Below, in pieces: positions 10,501 to 18,496 of a stretch of 64,000 bases of DNA. The stretch covers positions 186,001-250,000 of the forward strand of contig NZ_PJIP01000003.1 in the NCBI RefSeq assembly GCF_002929375.1. The letters run 5' to 3'. How positions within the stretch are numbered: position 1 is the stretch's first letter; each line of letters begins with the position of its first letter. The stretch comes from Arthrobacter sp. DWC3. GTDB taxonomy: Bacteria; Actinomycetota; Actinomycetes; Actinomycetales; Micrococcaceae. Position numbers and translations under genes: made by a program. Below the pieces are notes generated by a model that saw only the letters and a list, made by a program, of their open reading frames with translations, had not been told where the DNA came from and did not search any database.

Positions 10501-10638
10501 CAGGCGATCCAGGACGGCAATGCAGCGCTCGCCGCAGGCGATTTCGCAGCATACGGCGAAGCGCAGGACCGCTTGCAGGACGCCCTGCAGCGGGCTCTCG
10601 ACGCCGAGGAACGCGTCTCGGGGGGCACCGGGGAGTAG
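7594..10638 (+). CDS. UPF0182 family large integral membrane protein
   Basis: A 1014-residue UPF0182 protein. The N-terminal third holds about seven transmembrane helices (for example [49 protein letters not shown]). The rest is a large, probably extracytoplasmic domain with the family's AYYQFPETL-like and [14 protein letters not shown] motifs. The last 110 residues are a Pro/Thr/Gly-rich linker ([16 protein letters not shown]) plus a predicted helical tail rich in Ala/Asp. The GTG start has GAGG at a fair distance. Function is unknown; the family is nearly universal in actinobacteria. Conserved neighbourhood with the Lon-like PDZ protease suggests a shared envelope role (inference). Confidence 0.92.
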   Translation: MTSGPDRPFGSRPSPASAATSRRRSPLIPTIIVVAVIVIAFVYLSQVYADVLWYQQLGFLEVFVTENLSRIVLFILAFLIMAGAVYTSLRIAFRSRPIYAPDSAIQDNLNRYQAQLEPIRRLLMLGIPVVLGAFAGTAASSQWQEVLLFLNQEPFNRQDPEFGMDYAFYMFTLPFLSFVTGFLISVVIISAIATILTHYLYGGIRLEEKGLFTTKAARIQIAVIAALFLVLQGVNYWLDRFDTLLNQGTWAGALYTDVNAVIPTKAILAVAALIVAALFVASAFVGRWRLPLIGTAMLIITALLAGGVYPSIVQRFQVQPSELDAEREYIDRNIELTREAYGLDQVEVEPYTPTDVPQAGALGDDGQTTANIRLLDPNIVSDAFSQLQQFRQYYQFPETLNVDRYEIDGEVQDTVIAVRELDTNGVPEGWVNEHAFYTHGYGVVAAAGSTVQPDGRPSFLQSGIPSTGVLGDDTTYEPRIYFGEESPEYSVVGAPEGRAAAEIDRPQSENSDTDSRTTFKGDGGPDVGNPFNRLVYALKFQSTDLLLSNQVTSESQILYDRDPVERVRKVAPYLTLDGNSYPAIVDGRVKWIIDGYTTSANFPYSTEQELESATQDSQTAEGLATALPAEQVNYIRNAVKATVDAYDGSVDLYAWDDQDPVLMSWQNVYPSSLKPYSDMSADLMAHVRYPEDLFKVQRELLARYHVTDTDAFFFNSEAWNVPADPGATSEGATTTAATDRQPPFYLTLQMPNQETAAFSLTTPFIPFVPAGQTPRNVLYGFLAANGDAGTGEDGVKSEDYGRLTLLDSSGQDSVVGPGQAQNLFNSDTEVSQELNLLRQGASEVINGNLLTLPIGGGIAYVQPVYVQSSGSSSFPVLRRVLVSFGENVGFAPTLAEALDQVFGGRSGATTGDQGNVGETPEDPATPPTEGGATPTPSPTPAPTPSEGGTPGGATGDPAADLRTALDDANQAIQDGNAALAAGDFAAYGEAQDRLQDALQRALDAEERVSGGTGE

Positions 10639-10705
10639 CCGGAGGCGCTCGGGCACCTGCCCGATTTGCCTCCGGGCCCCGCGGCCGGTAACGTTAGTTA
10701 CACGC

Positions 10706-10779
10706 CGCGGGGTGGAGCAGTTCGGTAGCTCGCTGGGCTCATAACCCAGAGGTCACAGGTTCAAATCCTGTCCCCGCAA
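10706..10779 (+). tRNA. Initiator tRNA-fMet (anticodon CAU)
   Basis: A full cloverleaf is visible: acceptor CGCGGGG/CCCCGCA, D-arm with GGTAGCTCG, anticodon stem CTGGG-loop CTCATAA-CCCAG, and T-arm with GGTTCAAATCC. The C1:A72 acceptor mismatch and three consecutive G:C pairs next to the anticodon loop are the bacterial initiator hallmarks, so this is fMet rather than elongator Met or Ile2. CCA is not encoded. A palindromic GTAAC/GTTAC sits just upstream. Confidence 0.97.
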
Positions 10780-10784
10780 CGAAG

Positions 10785-10821
10785 AAGAAGTCCGGTCCAC
10801 CAGAGGTGGACCGGACTTCTT
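10785..10821 (+). terminator. Rho-independent terminator after tRNA-fMet
   Basis: A perfect 17-bp stem (AAGAAGTCCGGTCCACC, loop AGA, complement) begins six bases after the tRNA. It ends in CTTCTTG, giving a partial U-rich tail. Being symmetrical, it could also stop transcripts leaving the photolyase gene on the minus strand. Confidence 0.85.
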
Positions 10822-10928
10822 GCTGTGTGCCCCGGCGGAGAAGCAGCGGCCGCTCGGACAGTGTGTCCGCGACACCGGCTACGGGTGCGTGCCGTCCCTC
10901 CCGGGTCCGCACGCGCCCGTAGCGAGCC

Positions 10929-12320
10929 CTAGCCCTCCGACAGGGCCTTGTAGGCGCTCAGGGCCCGCTGCCGGCTCTCCTTGAGGTCCACGACGCGCTC
11001 CGGGTAGCCGGGCGCCGAGCCCTTCCACGGTTCGTGCAGGTTCTCGGCGTTCGCGAGCTCCGGCACGAACCGCACCACGTAGGCGCCCTGCGGGTCGAAT
11101 TTCTTGCTCTGCAGCACGGGGTTGAAGATCCGGAAGTAGGGACTGGCATCGGCACCCGACCCCGCGACCCACTGCCAGCTCGCGGCGTTGCTCGCCGCAT
11201 CGGCGTCGACGAGGCAGTCCCAGAAGAACCGCTCGCCCACGCGCCAGTCGATCATGAGGTTCTTGATGAGGAACGACGCCGTCGCCATCCGCACACGGTT
11301 GTGCATCCACCCGATCTCCCACATCTGGCGCATCCCGGCATCGATGAGCGGATACCCGGTGCGGCCGCGCTGCCACGCCTCCAGCTCCTTCTCCGTGGAG
11401 CTCTCCCAGGCGAAGGCGTTGAACTCGGGACGGTAGTTGACGGTGGCCAGCTGCGGATTGAAGTACAGCAGCTGCCAGCTGAACTCGCGCCAGCCGAGCT
11501 CCGAGCCGAACACGCGGATGTCCTCCGCCGTCGAGCTGTCCTTGCGGTCCTGCGCGGCATGCCAGACCTCGAAAGGGCTGATCTCGCCGAATCGCAGGTG
11601 CGGGGAGAGCCTGCTCGTGCCCTGGACCGCGGGCAGGTTGCGGTTGTCCTTGTACCCGTGGGCGGCATCCTCGAGGAAGTCGTCGAGGCGGGCATGGGCG
11701 CCGGCCTCGCCGGGCGTCCACGTCTCACGGAGTCCCTGCGCCCAGTCGGGGGTGGTGGGCAGCAGCCCCCACGCGCCGAGGTCGTCGGAGCCGAGCGCCG
11801 GCCCGTGGAGCGAATCCGGCGCGGGCAGGGGCTTGCGGGGTGTGCGGTAGGCGAGGCATGCGCGCCAGAAGGGGGTGAAGACCTTGTAGGCCTCGCCCGA
11901 TCCCGAGGTGACCTCCCACGGCTCGTACATCAGGTTGGCCTGGTAGCTCGTCGCCTCGATGCCGTGCTCCGCGAAGGACTCCTTGAGCGAGGCGTCCGTG
12001 GTGCGTTCGGCCAGCCCGTACCGCCGGTTCCACACGACGGCGTGCGCCCCGGCCTCCTCCACGACGCCGGGCAGCACCTCCCCGGCCGCACCGCGCCGCA
12101 GGACGAGGGGGATGCCGAGTTGCTCGAGCGAGGCGCCGAGCGCCGCGAGGGAGTGGTGCAGCCACCAGCGGGACGCCCCGCCCAGGGGGCGGATACCGTC
12201 GGTCTCCTCGTCGAGGACGTAGCAGGCGACGACGTCGTCCCCGCTGTCCGCCGCGGCGGCGAGCGCCGGGTTGTCGGAGATTCGGAGATCGTCGCGGAAC
12301 CACACCACTGTCAGAGCCAT
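10929..12320 (-). CDS. phr: Cryptochrome/photolyase family protein (CPD photolyase)
   Basis: A 463-residue class I photolyase. An N-terminal alpha/beta domain (VVWFRDDLRISDNPAL) would bind the antenna chromophore. The C-terminal FAD domain contains TSRLSPHLRFGEISP, the W-rich electron path in LGWREFSWQLLYF, GYPLIDAGMRQM and the signature W-MHNR-RM segment. DRFFW-like VGERFFWDCLVDADAASN and SWQWVAGSGADASPYFRIFNP complete the FAD pocket. It would repair cyclobutane pyrimidine dimers using blue light; substrate specificity is assigned by family resemblance only. The gene stands alone between the tRNA-fMet terminator and the pspA terminator. Confidence 0.94.
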   Translation of the reverse strand: MALTVVWFRDDLRISDNPALAAAADSGDDVVACYVLDEETDGIRPLGGASRWWLHHSLAALGASLEQLGIPLVLRRGAAGEVLPGVVEEAGAHAVVWNRRYGLAERTTDASLKESFAEHGIEATSYQANLMYEPWEVTSGSGEAYKVFTPFWRACLAYRTPRKPLPAPDSLHGPALGSDDLGAWGLLPTTPDWAQGLRETWTPGEAGAHARLDDFLEDAAHGYKDNRNLPAVQGTSRLSPHLRFGEISPFEVWHAAQDRKDSSTAEDIRVFGSELGWREFSWQLLYFNPQLATVNYRPEFNAFAWESSTEKELEAWQRGRTGYPLIDAGMRQMWEIGWMHNRVRMATASFLIKNLMIDWRVGERFFWDCLVDADAASNAASWQWVAGSGADASPYFRIFNPVLQSKKFDPQGAYVVRFVPELANAENLHEPWKGSAPGYPERVVDLKESRQRALSAYKALSEG

Positions 12321-12363
12321 GCCCTCAATGTACCGGCGGGCTCCGACACGGCGGTCCCGGCAG

Positions 12364-12405
12364 GCACAGGGGGACCGCAGCCCGGCGGCTGCGGTCCCCC
12401 TGTGC
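12364..12405 (-). terminator. Terminator of the TPM-pspA operon
   Basis: A perfect 19-bp stem (GCACAGGGGGACCGCAGCC and its complement) with a four-base loop lies 30 bases beyond the pspA stop. It separates pspA from the photolyase gene. Confidence 0.8.
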
Positions 12406-12434
12406 TAGGCGCGGTGCGTCAGTGCGTCGGTGCG

Positions 12435-13229
12435 TCAGTACGCGGTCTCGCCGGTGGTCGACGGCGCACCGGCCGCGGCGTTCTCGCCCGAACCCTGCCC
12501 GATGGCCGACTGCGTCCCGGCCCCGGCCTTCAGGGCCGCGAGGCGTGCCTCGATCTCCGTCTGCTCGCCGAGGTCCTCGAGGCTCTCGAACTGGGAGTCC
12601 AAGCTCGACGACGCCAGCTCCTGCTGCCCGCGGACCCGGGCCTCCTCGCGCCGGATCTTCTCCTCGAAGCGGCCCACCTCGCTGGTGGGGTCCATGAAGT
12701 CGATGCTCTTGACGGCATCGTGCACCTGCTGCTGCGCCTGCGCCGTGCGCGCACGGGCGATCAGCTGGTCTCGCTTGACCGTGAGCTCGCCGAGCTTGCC
12801 CTTCATCTGGTTGAGGCCGTCCTTGAGCTTGTCGACGATCTCCGTCTGCGACGCGATGGTCGGCTCGGCGCCCTTGGCCTCGTTCTCGGCCGCCATCTGG
12901 CGCTGGATGGCCACCTTGGCCAGGTTGTCGAACTTCTGCGCGTCCGCCGTGTCGCCGGTGGTCCGGTACTCGTCGGCCTTGCGGGACGCGGCGAGTGCCT
13001 TGTTGCCCCAGCTGCGGGCGTTCTCGACGTCCTCGTTGTAGTCGTCCTGCATCATGCGCAGGTTGCCGATGGTCTGGGCGACGGCGCTCTCGGCCTCGGC
13101 GATGCTGTTGGTGTAGTCGCGGACCATCTGGTCGAGCATCTTCTGCGGATCCTCCGCCTGGTCGAGCATCGCGTTGATGTTGGCGCGTGTGAGCTGGGCG
13201 ATCCTGCCGAAAATTGACTGCTTTACCAT
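12435..13229 (-). CDS. pspA: PspA/IM30 family membrane-stress protein
   Basis: A 264-residue PspA/IM30/Vipp1-type protein. It begins with MVKQSIFGRIAQLTRANINAML, the amphipathic membrane-binding helix, then has long heptad-rich coiled coil (AESAVAQTIGNLRMMQDDYNE; EIVDKLKDGLNQMKGKLGEL) and a short variable C-terminal tail. Family members form ESCRT-III-like assemblies that stabilise damaged cytoplasmic membrane. It lies 60 bp downstream of the TPM-domain gene on the same strand and is followed by a strong terminator. The two therefore look like a dicistronic envelope-stress operon. There is no PspF or PspBC homologue nearby, as expected for actinobacteria. Confidence 0.93.
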   Translation of the reverse strand: MVKQSIFGRIAQLTRANINAMLDQAEDPQKMLDQMVRDYTNSIAEAESAVAQTIGNLRMMQDDYNEDVENARSWGNKALAASRKADEYRTTGDTADAQKFDNLAKVAIQRQMAAENEAKGAEPTIASQTEIVDKLKDGLNQMKGKLGELTVKRDQLIARARTAQAQQQVHDAVKSIDFMDPTSEVGRFEEKIRREEARVRGQQELASSSLDSQFESLEDLGEQTEIEARLAALKAGAGTQSAIGQGSGENAAAGAPSTTGETAY

Positions 13230-13289
13230 TGAATTCCCTTTCGATTCTTCCTGAGGTTCGTGGGTCCTGCTGTTGGTGCAGACAGCGGC

Positions 13290-15437
13290 CTAGAAGTCGC
13301 CGCCGCCTCCACCAAAGTCTCCGAAGCCGCCTCCGCCGCCGTCGAAGCCGCCGAAGCCGCCTCCACCGAAGCTGCCGCCGTCGCCGCCGAAGCCGCCCCC
13401 GCCGTCGCTGTATCCGCCGCCACCGAAGCCGCCGCCGAAGCCGCCGCCCCCGTTCAGGATGGAGCCGAGGAGGATGCCGCCGAGCAGGGCGCCGCCCATG
13501 CCGTCGCCGCCCCGCCCGCCGTACCCGCCCATCCCCATGCCGCTGCGGCCGAAGCCGTCCACGTCCTGCTCCGCGAGCTGCGCGGCCTGGTCGGCGAGCA
13601 TCGAGGCCTGCTGGGCGTGGGAGAGCGCGGTCACCGGGTCGGAGCGCTGGAGGTCGACGGCGTAGTCGAGGTTGCGTTCGGCCTCCGCCAGGCGGGTCCG
13701 TGCCTCGCTGCCCACCCCGCCGCGCCGCGCCCTGATGTAGTCGGCCGTGCCGGAGATGCTCGACTGCGCCGCGATGATGGCGTGCTGCAGGGAGTCCTGC
13801 GCGCGTCGGGTGTTCTCCGCCTGGTCGCGCACGCCGCCGAGGGCGGCGTCGAGCTGCCCGTGCGCGGCCTCCAGCCGCTGCAGCAGGGCGAGGGGGTTGC
13901 TCCGCGCGCCCTGCCGTTCCTGGCGCACGGTCGTCACGGCTGCCTGTGCCGCCGCGATGGGGCCGGCCAGGTCGCGGTACTGCCCGGCGCGATCCATGGC
14001 CTGTGCCTGCGCGAGGTCCTGTTCGGCCTCGGGCAGGGCGCGTTCGAGCTCGCGCTCGGCCGCGGCGAGCTCCTCCGCGCGCTTGTCGATCGCATCGAGC
14101 AGCACGGTGCTCTGGTGCACCGCCTCCTCGGCGGCCCGGACGGCGACGACGGCGCGGCCGGTGTCACCGGCATCCATGCGGGACTGCGCCTCGGTGGCTG
14201 CGCTGTCGACGAAGGTGAGGCGTTCCCGGGCCTGCTCGATGTTGTCGGCGACCTGGGTCGTGGCGGTCTCGAGGTAGCGGCCCTGGAGGGACCGCAGGGA
14301 CTGCTCGGCCGCGGCGAAGCGCTGCTGGGCGTCCCCGGCGGCGGACTGCGCGCGGCGCAGTGCCTCGGGGGCGTTGCGTTCGAGCTCGCGCAGTGCGTCG
14401 AAATCGGCCTTGTTCGCCTGCAGGGAGGTGTTCACGTCGTCGCAGCGGCGGATGATCTCGCCGAGCCACTGGCGCTGCTGCTCCTCCGTGTCGGGGATGT
14501 GGTCGTCGAGCTGCTGCTGCAGCTTGAAGGACTCGCTCATGTGCTGGCGTGCAGCCGCGATGTCCTGGGAGAAGGTGGCGATGGCCTCGCTGCCGTACTG
14601 GGCCTCCGCGAACCCGAGCTCCTGCTCGCTGGACTTGATGGCATCGTCGGCTGCGACCAGGAGGCTGCCGGCCCGCTTCCGGAGGTCCTCGACGCTGAGG
14701 GACGCCAGGGGGTCCACCACCTCGCCGCTCGCGGACGGCACCGGCCCGTAGCCGTACTGCTCACGCTTGCGCTGTGTGCTGTTGGAGCCGCGGTTCTTCA
14801 GCAGCAGGTAGCCGCCCGCGCCGGCGACGGCGACGAGCCCTCCGACGAGCACGAGCCCGCCGAGGCCGCTGCCGTTCGAGGAACCGGTGGTACCGGAGGA
14901 CGTCCCGCCACCGGTCCCGCCACCGGTCCCGCCACCGGTGCCGGTGTTGCCGGCGAGGGCCTCCTCGGTGCCCTGGACGGCCGCCGTGGCCGCAGCGGCG
15001 AAGTCCCCTGCCCGGAGCTCGGGGCCGATGTACTCGTCGTAGATCGTCTGGCCCTGCCCGCCGATGGCCGACCCGCTGCCGACGACGTACGCGGCCGCAC
15101 CCTGATCGATGGCGACGGCGAGCATGCCCTCGTTCGAGGTCTGGTCGTTCAGCTGCGCGGAGGCCGTTGCCCAGGACGACCGATCCGTGGGGTTCTCGAA
15201 CGCATCGACGTACGCGACGCGGACGGTGAACCCCTCCTGTGAGCGCAGGTCCTCGATGGCCGCCTCGAGCTCGCTCTCCTCGTCGGGGCTGAGGACACCG
15301 GCGTTGTCGATGACGTAGTCACCCGACGGGAAGGTGAGTGGTGCATCCGCGAAGGCCGCGGCACTCGAGAGGAACGGGATCGCCACGACGGCGCCCAGCA
15401 CAGCAGAGACGCGGGTGCGCCTGCTCAACATTCGCAT
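13290..15437 (-). CDS. TPM-domain membrane protein with coiled coil and Gly-rich tail
   Basis: About 715 residues from the ATG at 15437. Order: signal peptide (AVLGAVVAIPFLSSAAAFADA); TPM domain (about 35-155, VIDNAGVLSPDEESELEAAI, ending in AVQGTEEAL); Gly/Thr linker (GTGGGTGGGTGGG, encoded by a 12-bp repeat near 14907-14945); one transmembrane helix (LVLVGGLVAVAGAGGYLLL). A long cytoplasmic coiled-coil region of about 400 residues follows. The last 90 residues are almost only Gly with Phe/Asp/Ser and contain an MGGALLGGILLGSILNGGG hydrophobic patch. TPM proteins are membrane-associated and linked to membrane-protein quality control in other bacteria. Being 60 bp upstream of pspA points to partnership with it (inference). 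Confidence 0.88.
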   Translation of the reverse strand: MRMLSRRTRVSAVLGAVVAIPFLSSAAAFADAPLTFPSGDYVIDNAGVLSPDEESELEAAIEDLRSQEGFTVRVAYVDAFENPTDRSSWATASAQLNDQTSNEGMLAVAIDQGAAAYVVGSGSAIGGQGQTIYDEYIGPELRAGDFAAAATAAVQGTEEALAGNTGTGGGTGGGTGGGTSSGTTGSSNGSGLGGLVLVGGLVAVAGAGGYLLLKNRGSNSTQRKREQYGYGPVPSASGEVVDPLASLSVEDLRKRAGSLLVAADDAIKSSEQELGFAEAQYGSEAIATFSQDIAAARQHMSESFKLQQQLDDHIPDTEEQQRQWLGEIIRRCDDVNTSLQANKADFDALRELERNAPEALRRAQSAAGDAQQRFAAAEQSLRSLQGRYLETATTQVADNIEQARERLTFVDSAATEAQSRMDAGDTGRAVVAVRAAEEAVHQSTVLLDAIDKRAEELAAAERELERALPEAEQDLAQAQAMDRAGQYRDLAGPIAAAQAAVTTVRQERQGARSNPLALLQRLEAAHGQLDAALGGVRDQAENTRRAQDSLQHAIIAAQSSISGTADYIRARRGGVGSEARTRLAEAERNLDYAVDLQRSDPVTALSHAQQASMLADQAAQLAEQDVDGFGRSGMGMGGYGGRGGDGMGGALLGGILLGSILNGGGGFGGGFGGGGYSDGGGGFGGDGGSFGGGGFGGFDGGGGGFGDFGGGGGDF

Positions 15438-15891
15438 TTTCGACCCTTCGACACGGCCCCCGGACCCTACCGGTCCCAGGACTGGGGCCGGCGGACGCCG
15501 GAGGCTCCCTGTCTTTCCGATTCTATGGTTGGGCTCCGGGAGCGTCCACCACCGCATCTATGCCGCTAGCGAAAGGGACGACGGCGGCACCCCGGTCCGA
15601 GCGCCTGCGGCGTGGCAGGAGCACCGCGGCACGCCGGCCGGGACCCCCACGCAGGTCCCGAGCACGCCTACCACGCGTCCACCGGGCCCGCGCCGTGCCG
15701 ACCGGCCGGGACGGGCTGTCCCGGCCCGCGCCGCGACGGACGATACTTGGGGGAGGACCGGCTACCTCCCTCGGGAGTCATGGACTCCGCCGCGGGCTCC
15801 AGCAACCTCTCAGAAACCGCACAGCGAACGCATGCTCGAGGCTCAGCGAAGGTTGCCATGATTGTGGTCAACAGCAACGAAAGGACCTCCC
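15438..15891. other. 454-bp divergent intergenic region with a structured leader upstream of the HtrA-like gene
   Basis: I find no convincing gene here. The right part can fold into successive hairpins: GGGAGG/CCTCCC (15751-15770), GGAGTC-ATG-GACTCC (15774-15788) and a longer-range GCAACCT/AGGTTGC pairing (about 15802-15857) enclosing CTCTCAG. These precede the AAAGGA ribosome-binding site of the protease gene at 15892. The left part should hold the promoter of the TPM-pspA operon, but no clear -35/-10 pair stands out. The string CTCTCAG recalls the glycine riboswitch, but the GCCGAAGG core is absent, so no riboswitch is called. Confidence 0.4.
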
Positions 15892-17472
15892 ATGAACGAG
15901 CAGCCAGGCACGCCGGGCACCCCGGACCGCCCCCTCCCTCCCCAGCCGCAGAACCCTCCGTCCTGGAGGGCCGGCTGGCAGCAGCCCGGTGGAGGCCGTC
16001 CGGCCGAGGGTCCGGCCGCCCCCGACGGCGACGTCCGCCACCGCGAGTACCCCGGGAACGGTCCGGAGACGACGGTCCAGCCCGCAGCAGCACAGCCCAC
16101 GGCCCAGCACCCGACCGTCTCCGCCGCGGCACCCGGGCACGACCCCCACCAGGCCCCGTTCCGGCAGGAGAGCCCCGCCGCCCATCCCGCGTACGCGGGT
16201 CACCAGCCCTTCTACGGGGAGCAGAGCGGCGCCGGACATGCCGCGTACGCCGGGGGCCGTACCGTGACGAAGGACCGCAGGCGCGTCGGCCTCGCCACCT
16301 TCGCCGCGGGGGTCCTCGTGGCCGGGCTCATCGGTGGTGGCGTCGCGACGGCCGGCTACAACGCCCTCGACGCCACTCCGTCCGCGGGGTCCTCCCAGGT
16401 GGCGCCGGAGTCCGTCGTCGTGAACAACACCGAGGACGTGAACACCATCACCGGCGCGGCCGTGACCGCGTCGCCGAGCGTCGTCACCATCGCCGTGAGC
16501 GGCGGCAGTGCGAGCGGTTCCGGGTCGGGCATCATCCTCGACACCGACGGCCACATCCTCACGAACACGCACGTGGTGACGCTCGGCGGCCAGGTCTCGG
16601 AGCCGACGGTCGAGGTCAAGCTGAACGACGGGCGCGTGTTCTCCGCGACGGTGGTGGGCACGGATCCGCTCAGCGACCTCGCGATCATCAAGATCGACGC
16701 CCCCGACCTCACGGCGGCCACCCTCGGCAACTCCGACGAACTCAACGTCGGCGACACGGCGATCGCCATCGGCGCCCCGCTCGGCCTCAGCGGCACGGTC
16801 ACCGACGGCATCGTGTCGACCCTCAACCGCACCATCAGCGTCGCCTCCTCGGCCGTACCCGAGGAGCAGTCCGACAGCACCGAGTCCGATGACGGTGAGG
16901 GCTTCAACTTCCTCCCGCCGGGCGGCTCGAGCGGCCAGCAGAGTGCGGCGCAGGGCTCCATCTACCTCAACGTCATCCAGACCGACGCCGCCATCAACCA
17001 GGGCAACTCGGGCGGGGCACTCGTCGACACGGACGGGAAGATCATCGGCGTCAACGTGGCCATCGCCTCCGCGGGCTCGGGCGAGTCCACCGGCAACATC
17101 GGCGTCGGCTTCTCCATCCCCATCAACTACGCCGAGCGCATCGCGAAGGAGATCATCGCGGACGGCGAGGCCACCCACGGCTTCCTGGGCGTCAGCGTCA
17201 CCTCGGCGTCCAGCGACGGCTCCCAGGGCGACTCCACCTTCTCGTCCGGCGCGCTCGTCCAGTCGGTCGAGCCGGGTTCGCCGGCCGAGGGCGCCTCGCT
17301 GGAGGTGGGGGACGTCATCACCAAGGTCGGCACCTTCTCCATCAGCGACCCGCAGTCCCTGACGGCGGCAGTGCGCATGCAGACCGTGGGACGGCAGGTG
17401 CCGGTGGAGATCCTCCGGGGCGGCGACACCCGTACGGTGGAGGTCACCCTCTCCCAGGCACCCACCCAGTAA
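15892..17472 (+). CDS. Membrane-anchored HtrA/DegP-type serine protease with PDZ domain
   Basis: A 526-residue protein. It has a roughly 130-residue Pro/Gln/Ala-rich cytoplasmic N-terminus, one transmembrane helix (VGLATFAAGVLVAGLIGGGV), then a chymotrypsin-like S1C domain and a C-terminal PDZ domain (about 425-520, VEPGSPAEGASLEVGDVI). The catalytic triad is intact: His227 (TNTHVV), Asp262 (LSDLAII) and Ser373 (GNSGGAL). An acidic insertion (STESDDGEG) sits in the regulatory loop. The ATG has AAAGGA upstream. This is the actinobacterial HtrA/PepD layout, acting outside the membrane on misfolded envelope proteins. It is divergent from the TPM-pspA operon, which fits an envelope-quality-control neighbourhood. 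Confidence 0.93.
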   Translation: MNEQPGTPGTPDRPLPPQPQNPPSWRAGWQQPGGGRPAEGPAAPDGDVRHREYPGNGPETTVQPAAAQPTAQHPTVSAAAPGHDPHQAPFRQESPAAHPAYAGHQPFYGEQSGAGHAAYAGGRTVTKDRRRVGLATFAAGVLVAGLIGGGVATAGYNALDATPSAGSSQVAPESVVVNNTEDVNTITGAAVTASPSVVTIAVSGGSASGSGSGIILDTDGHILTNTHVVTLGGQVSEPTVEVKLNDGRVFSATVVGTDPLSDLAIIKIDAPDLTAATLGNSDELNVGDTAIAIGAPLGLSGTVTDGIVSTLNRTISVASSAVPEEQSDSTESDDGEGFNFLPPGGSSGQQSAAQGSIYLNVIQTDAAINQGNSGGALVDTDGKIIGVNVAIASAGSGESTGNIGVGFSIPINYAERIAKEIIADGEATHGFLGVSVTSASSDGSQGDSTFSSGALVQSVEPGSPAEGASLEVGDVITKVGTFSISDPQSLTAAVRMQTVGRQVPVEILRGGDTRTVEVTLSQAPTQ

Positions 17473-17499
17473 CAGGGCACACCACGCACCAGGCGCGAT

Positions 17500-17537
17500 C
17501 ACGAGCGGCGGTCCCGGATCCGGGACCGCCGCTCGTG
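17500..17537 (+). terminator. Terminator after the HtrA-like gene
   Basis: A perfect 38-base palindrome (arms of 19 bases centred on GGATCC at 17516-17521) starts 28 bases after the stop. No U-tract follows, which is common in high-GC actinobacterial terminators. Confidence 0.75.
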
Positions 17538-17629
17538 CGTTGGACGGGGCAGCGGGCCCGCGTCCGCGACCGACAGCCCCCTGTGGTTAGCTAGTCGGTG
17601 GGAAGATCCCCGATCGAGGAAGGTCACTC

Positions 17630-18457
17630 ATGGACGAGGCCACAGCAGGAGGACTGCGCGTCGCAGTCCTCGTCAAGCACGTTCCCGACGCCCAGTTCGA
17701 CCGCCACATCGGTGGCGACGACCTGACGACGGTCCGCGCGGAGAGCATCCTCTCCGAACTCGACGAATACGCCCTCGAAGCCGCCCTGCAACTCGTCGAG
17801 GCGCACGGGGGAGCGGCCGCCGGTCACCGCGTCACGGCCATCACCATGGGACCCGCGGCAGCCGTCGCCGCGGTGAAGAAGTCGCTGCAGATCGGGGCGG
17901 ACGACGGCGTCCACCTCACCGACGAGGCACTCAACGGCTCCGATGCGTCGGCCACCTCCAGGGCCCTGGCCGCGCTCCTGCGGCACGCCGGCCCGTTCGA
18001 TCTCGTGCTGACCGGCATGGCGTCGACCGACGGCGAGACGTCGCTGGTGCCGGCGCAGCTCGCGGAACGACTCGACCTGCCGCAGGTGACCTTCGCAGCG
18101 TCCCTCGACCTCGCACCGGGGGAGAGCGGCTGGACACTCAGCGCCCGGCGCGACAACGACACCTACGCGGAGACCATCGAGGCCTCCCTGCCGGCCCTCG
18201 TCTCCGTCACGGACCAGATCAACGAGCCGCGCTACCCGAACTTCAAGGGCATCATGGCGGCGAAGAAGAAGCACATCGAGGTCCTGTCCCTCGCCGACAT
18301 CGGCGTCCGGCAGGACGAGGTGGGCCTCATCGGGTCCTGGACCCGCGTGGAGGCGGCGGCACCGCGACCGCCCCGCAGCCAGGGGATCGTCATCACGGAC
18401 GAAGGCGACGCCGGGGTCCGGCTCGTCGACTTCCTCGCGGGACAGAAACTCCTCTAG
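17630..18457 (+). CDS. etfB: Electron transfer flavoprotein subunit beta
   Basis: A 275-residue ETF beta (FixA-like) subunit. It has VAVLVKHVPDAQFDR at the N-terminus, ITMGPAAAVAAVKKSLQIGADD, and the ETF beta signature region at the C-terminal side (VTDQINEPRYPNFKGIMAAKKK, shown in part). It forms a heterodimer with EtfA that carries FAD and AMP and passes electrons from acyl-CoA and other dehydrogenases to the respiratory chain. GAGGAAGG precedes the ATG. It is the first gene of an operon with etfA (39-bp gap) and a PIG-L deacetylase. Confidence 0.95.
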   Translation: MDEATAGGLRVAVLVKHVPDAQFDRHIGGDDLTTVRAESILSELDEYALEAALQLVEAHGGAAAGHRVTAITMGPAAAVAAVKKSLQIGADDGVHLTDEALNGSDASATSRALAALLRHAGPFDLVLTGMASTDGETSLVPAQLAERLDLPQVTFAASLDLAPGESGWTLSARRDNDTYAETIEASLPALVSVTDQINEPRYPNFKGIMAAKKKHIEVLSLADIGVRQDEVGLIGSWTRVEAAAPRPPRSQGIVITDEGDAGVRLVDFLAGQKLL

Positions 18458-18496
18458 CCCGCCCCCGCCCCTTCACGACTCCCAGGAGACCCCGCC

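Noticed and set aside
13260-15242. Plus-strand open frame of 660 codons opposite the TPM gene
   Set aside because: Ala/Gly/Leu-rich shadow. The minus strand has a signal peptide, TPM domain and coiled coil.
15751-15857. Glycine riboswitch upstream of the HtrA-type gene
   Set aside because: Only CTCTCAG resembles the aptamer. The GCCGAAGG core and the tandem architecture are absent, and a protease is not a usual target.
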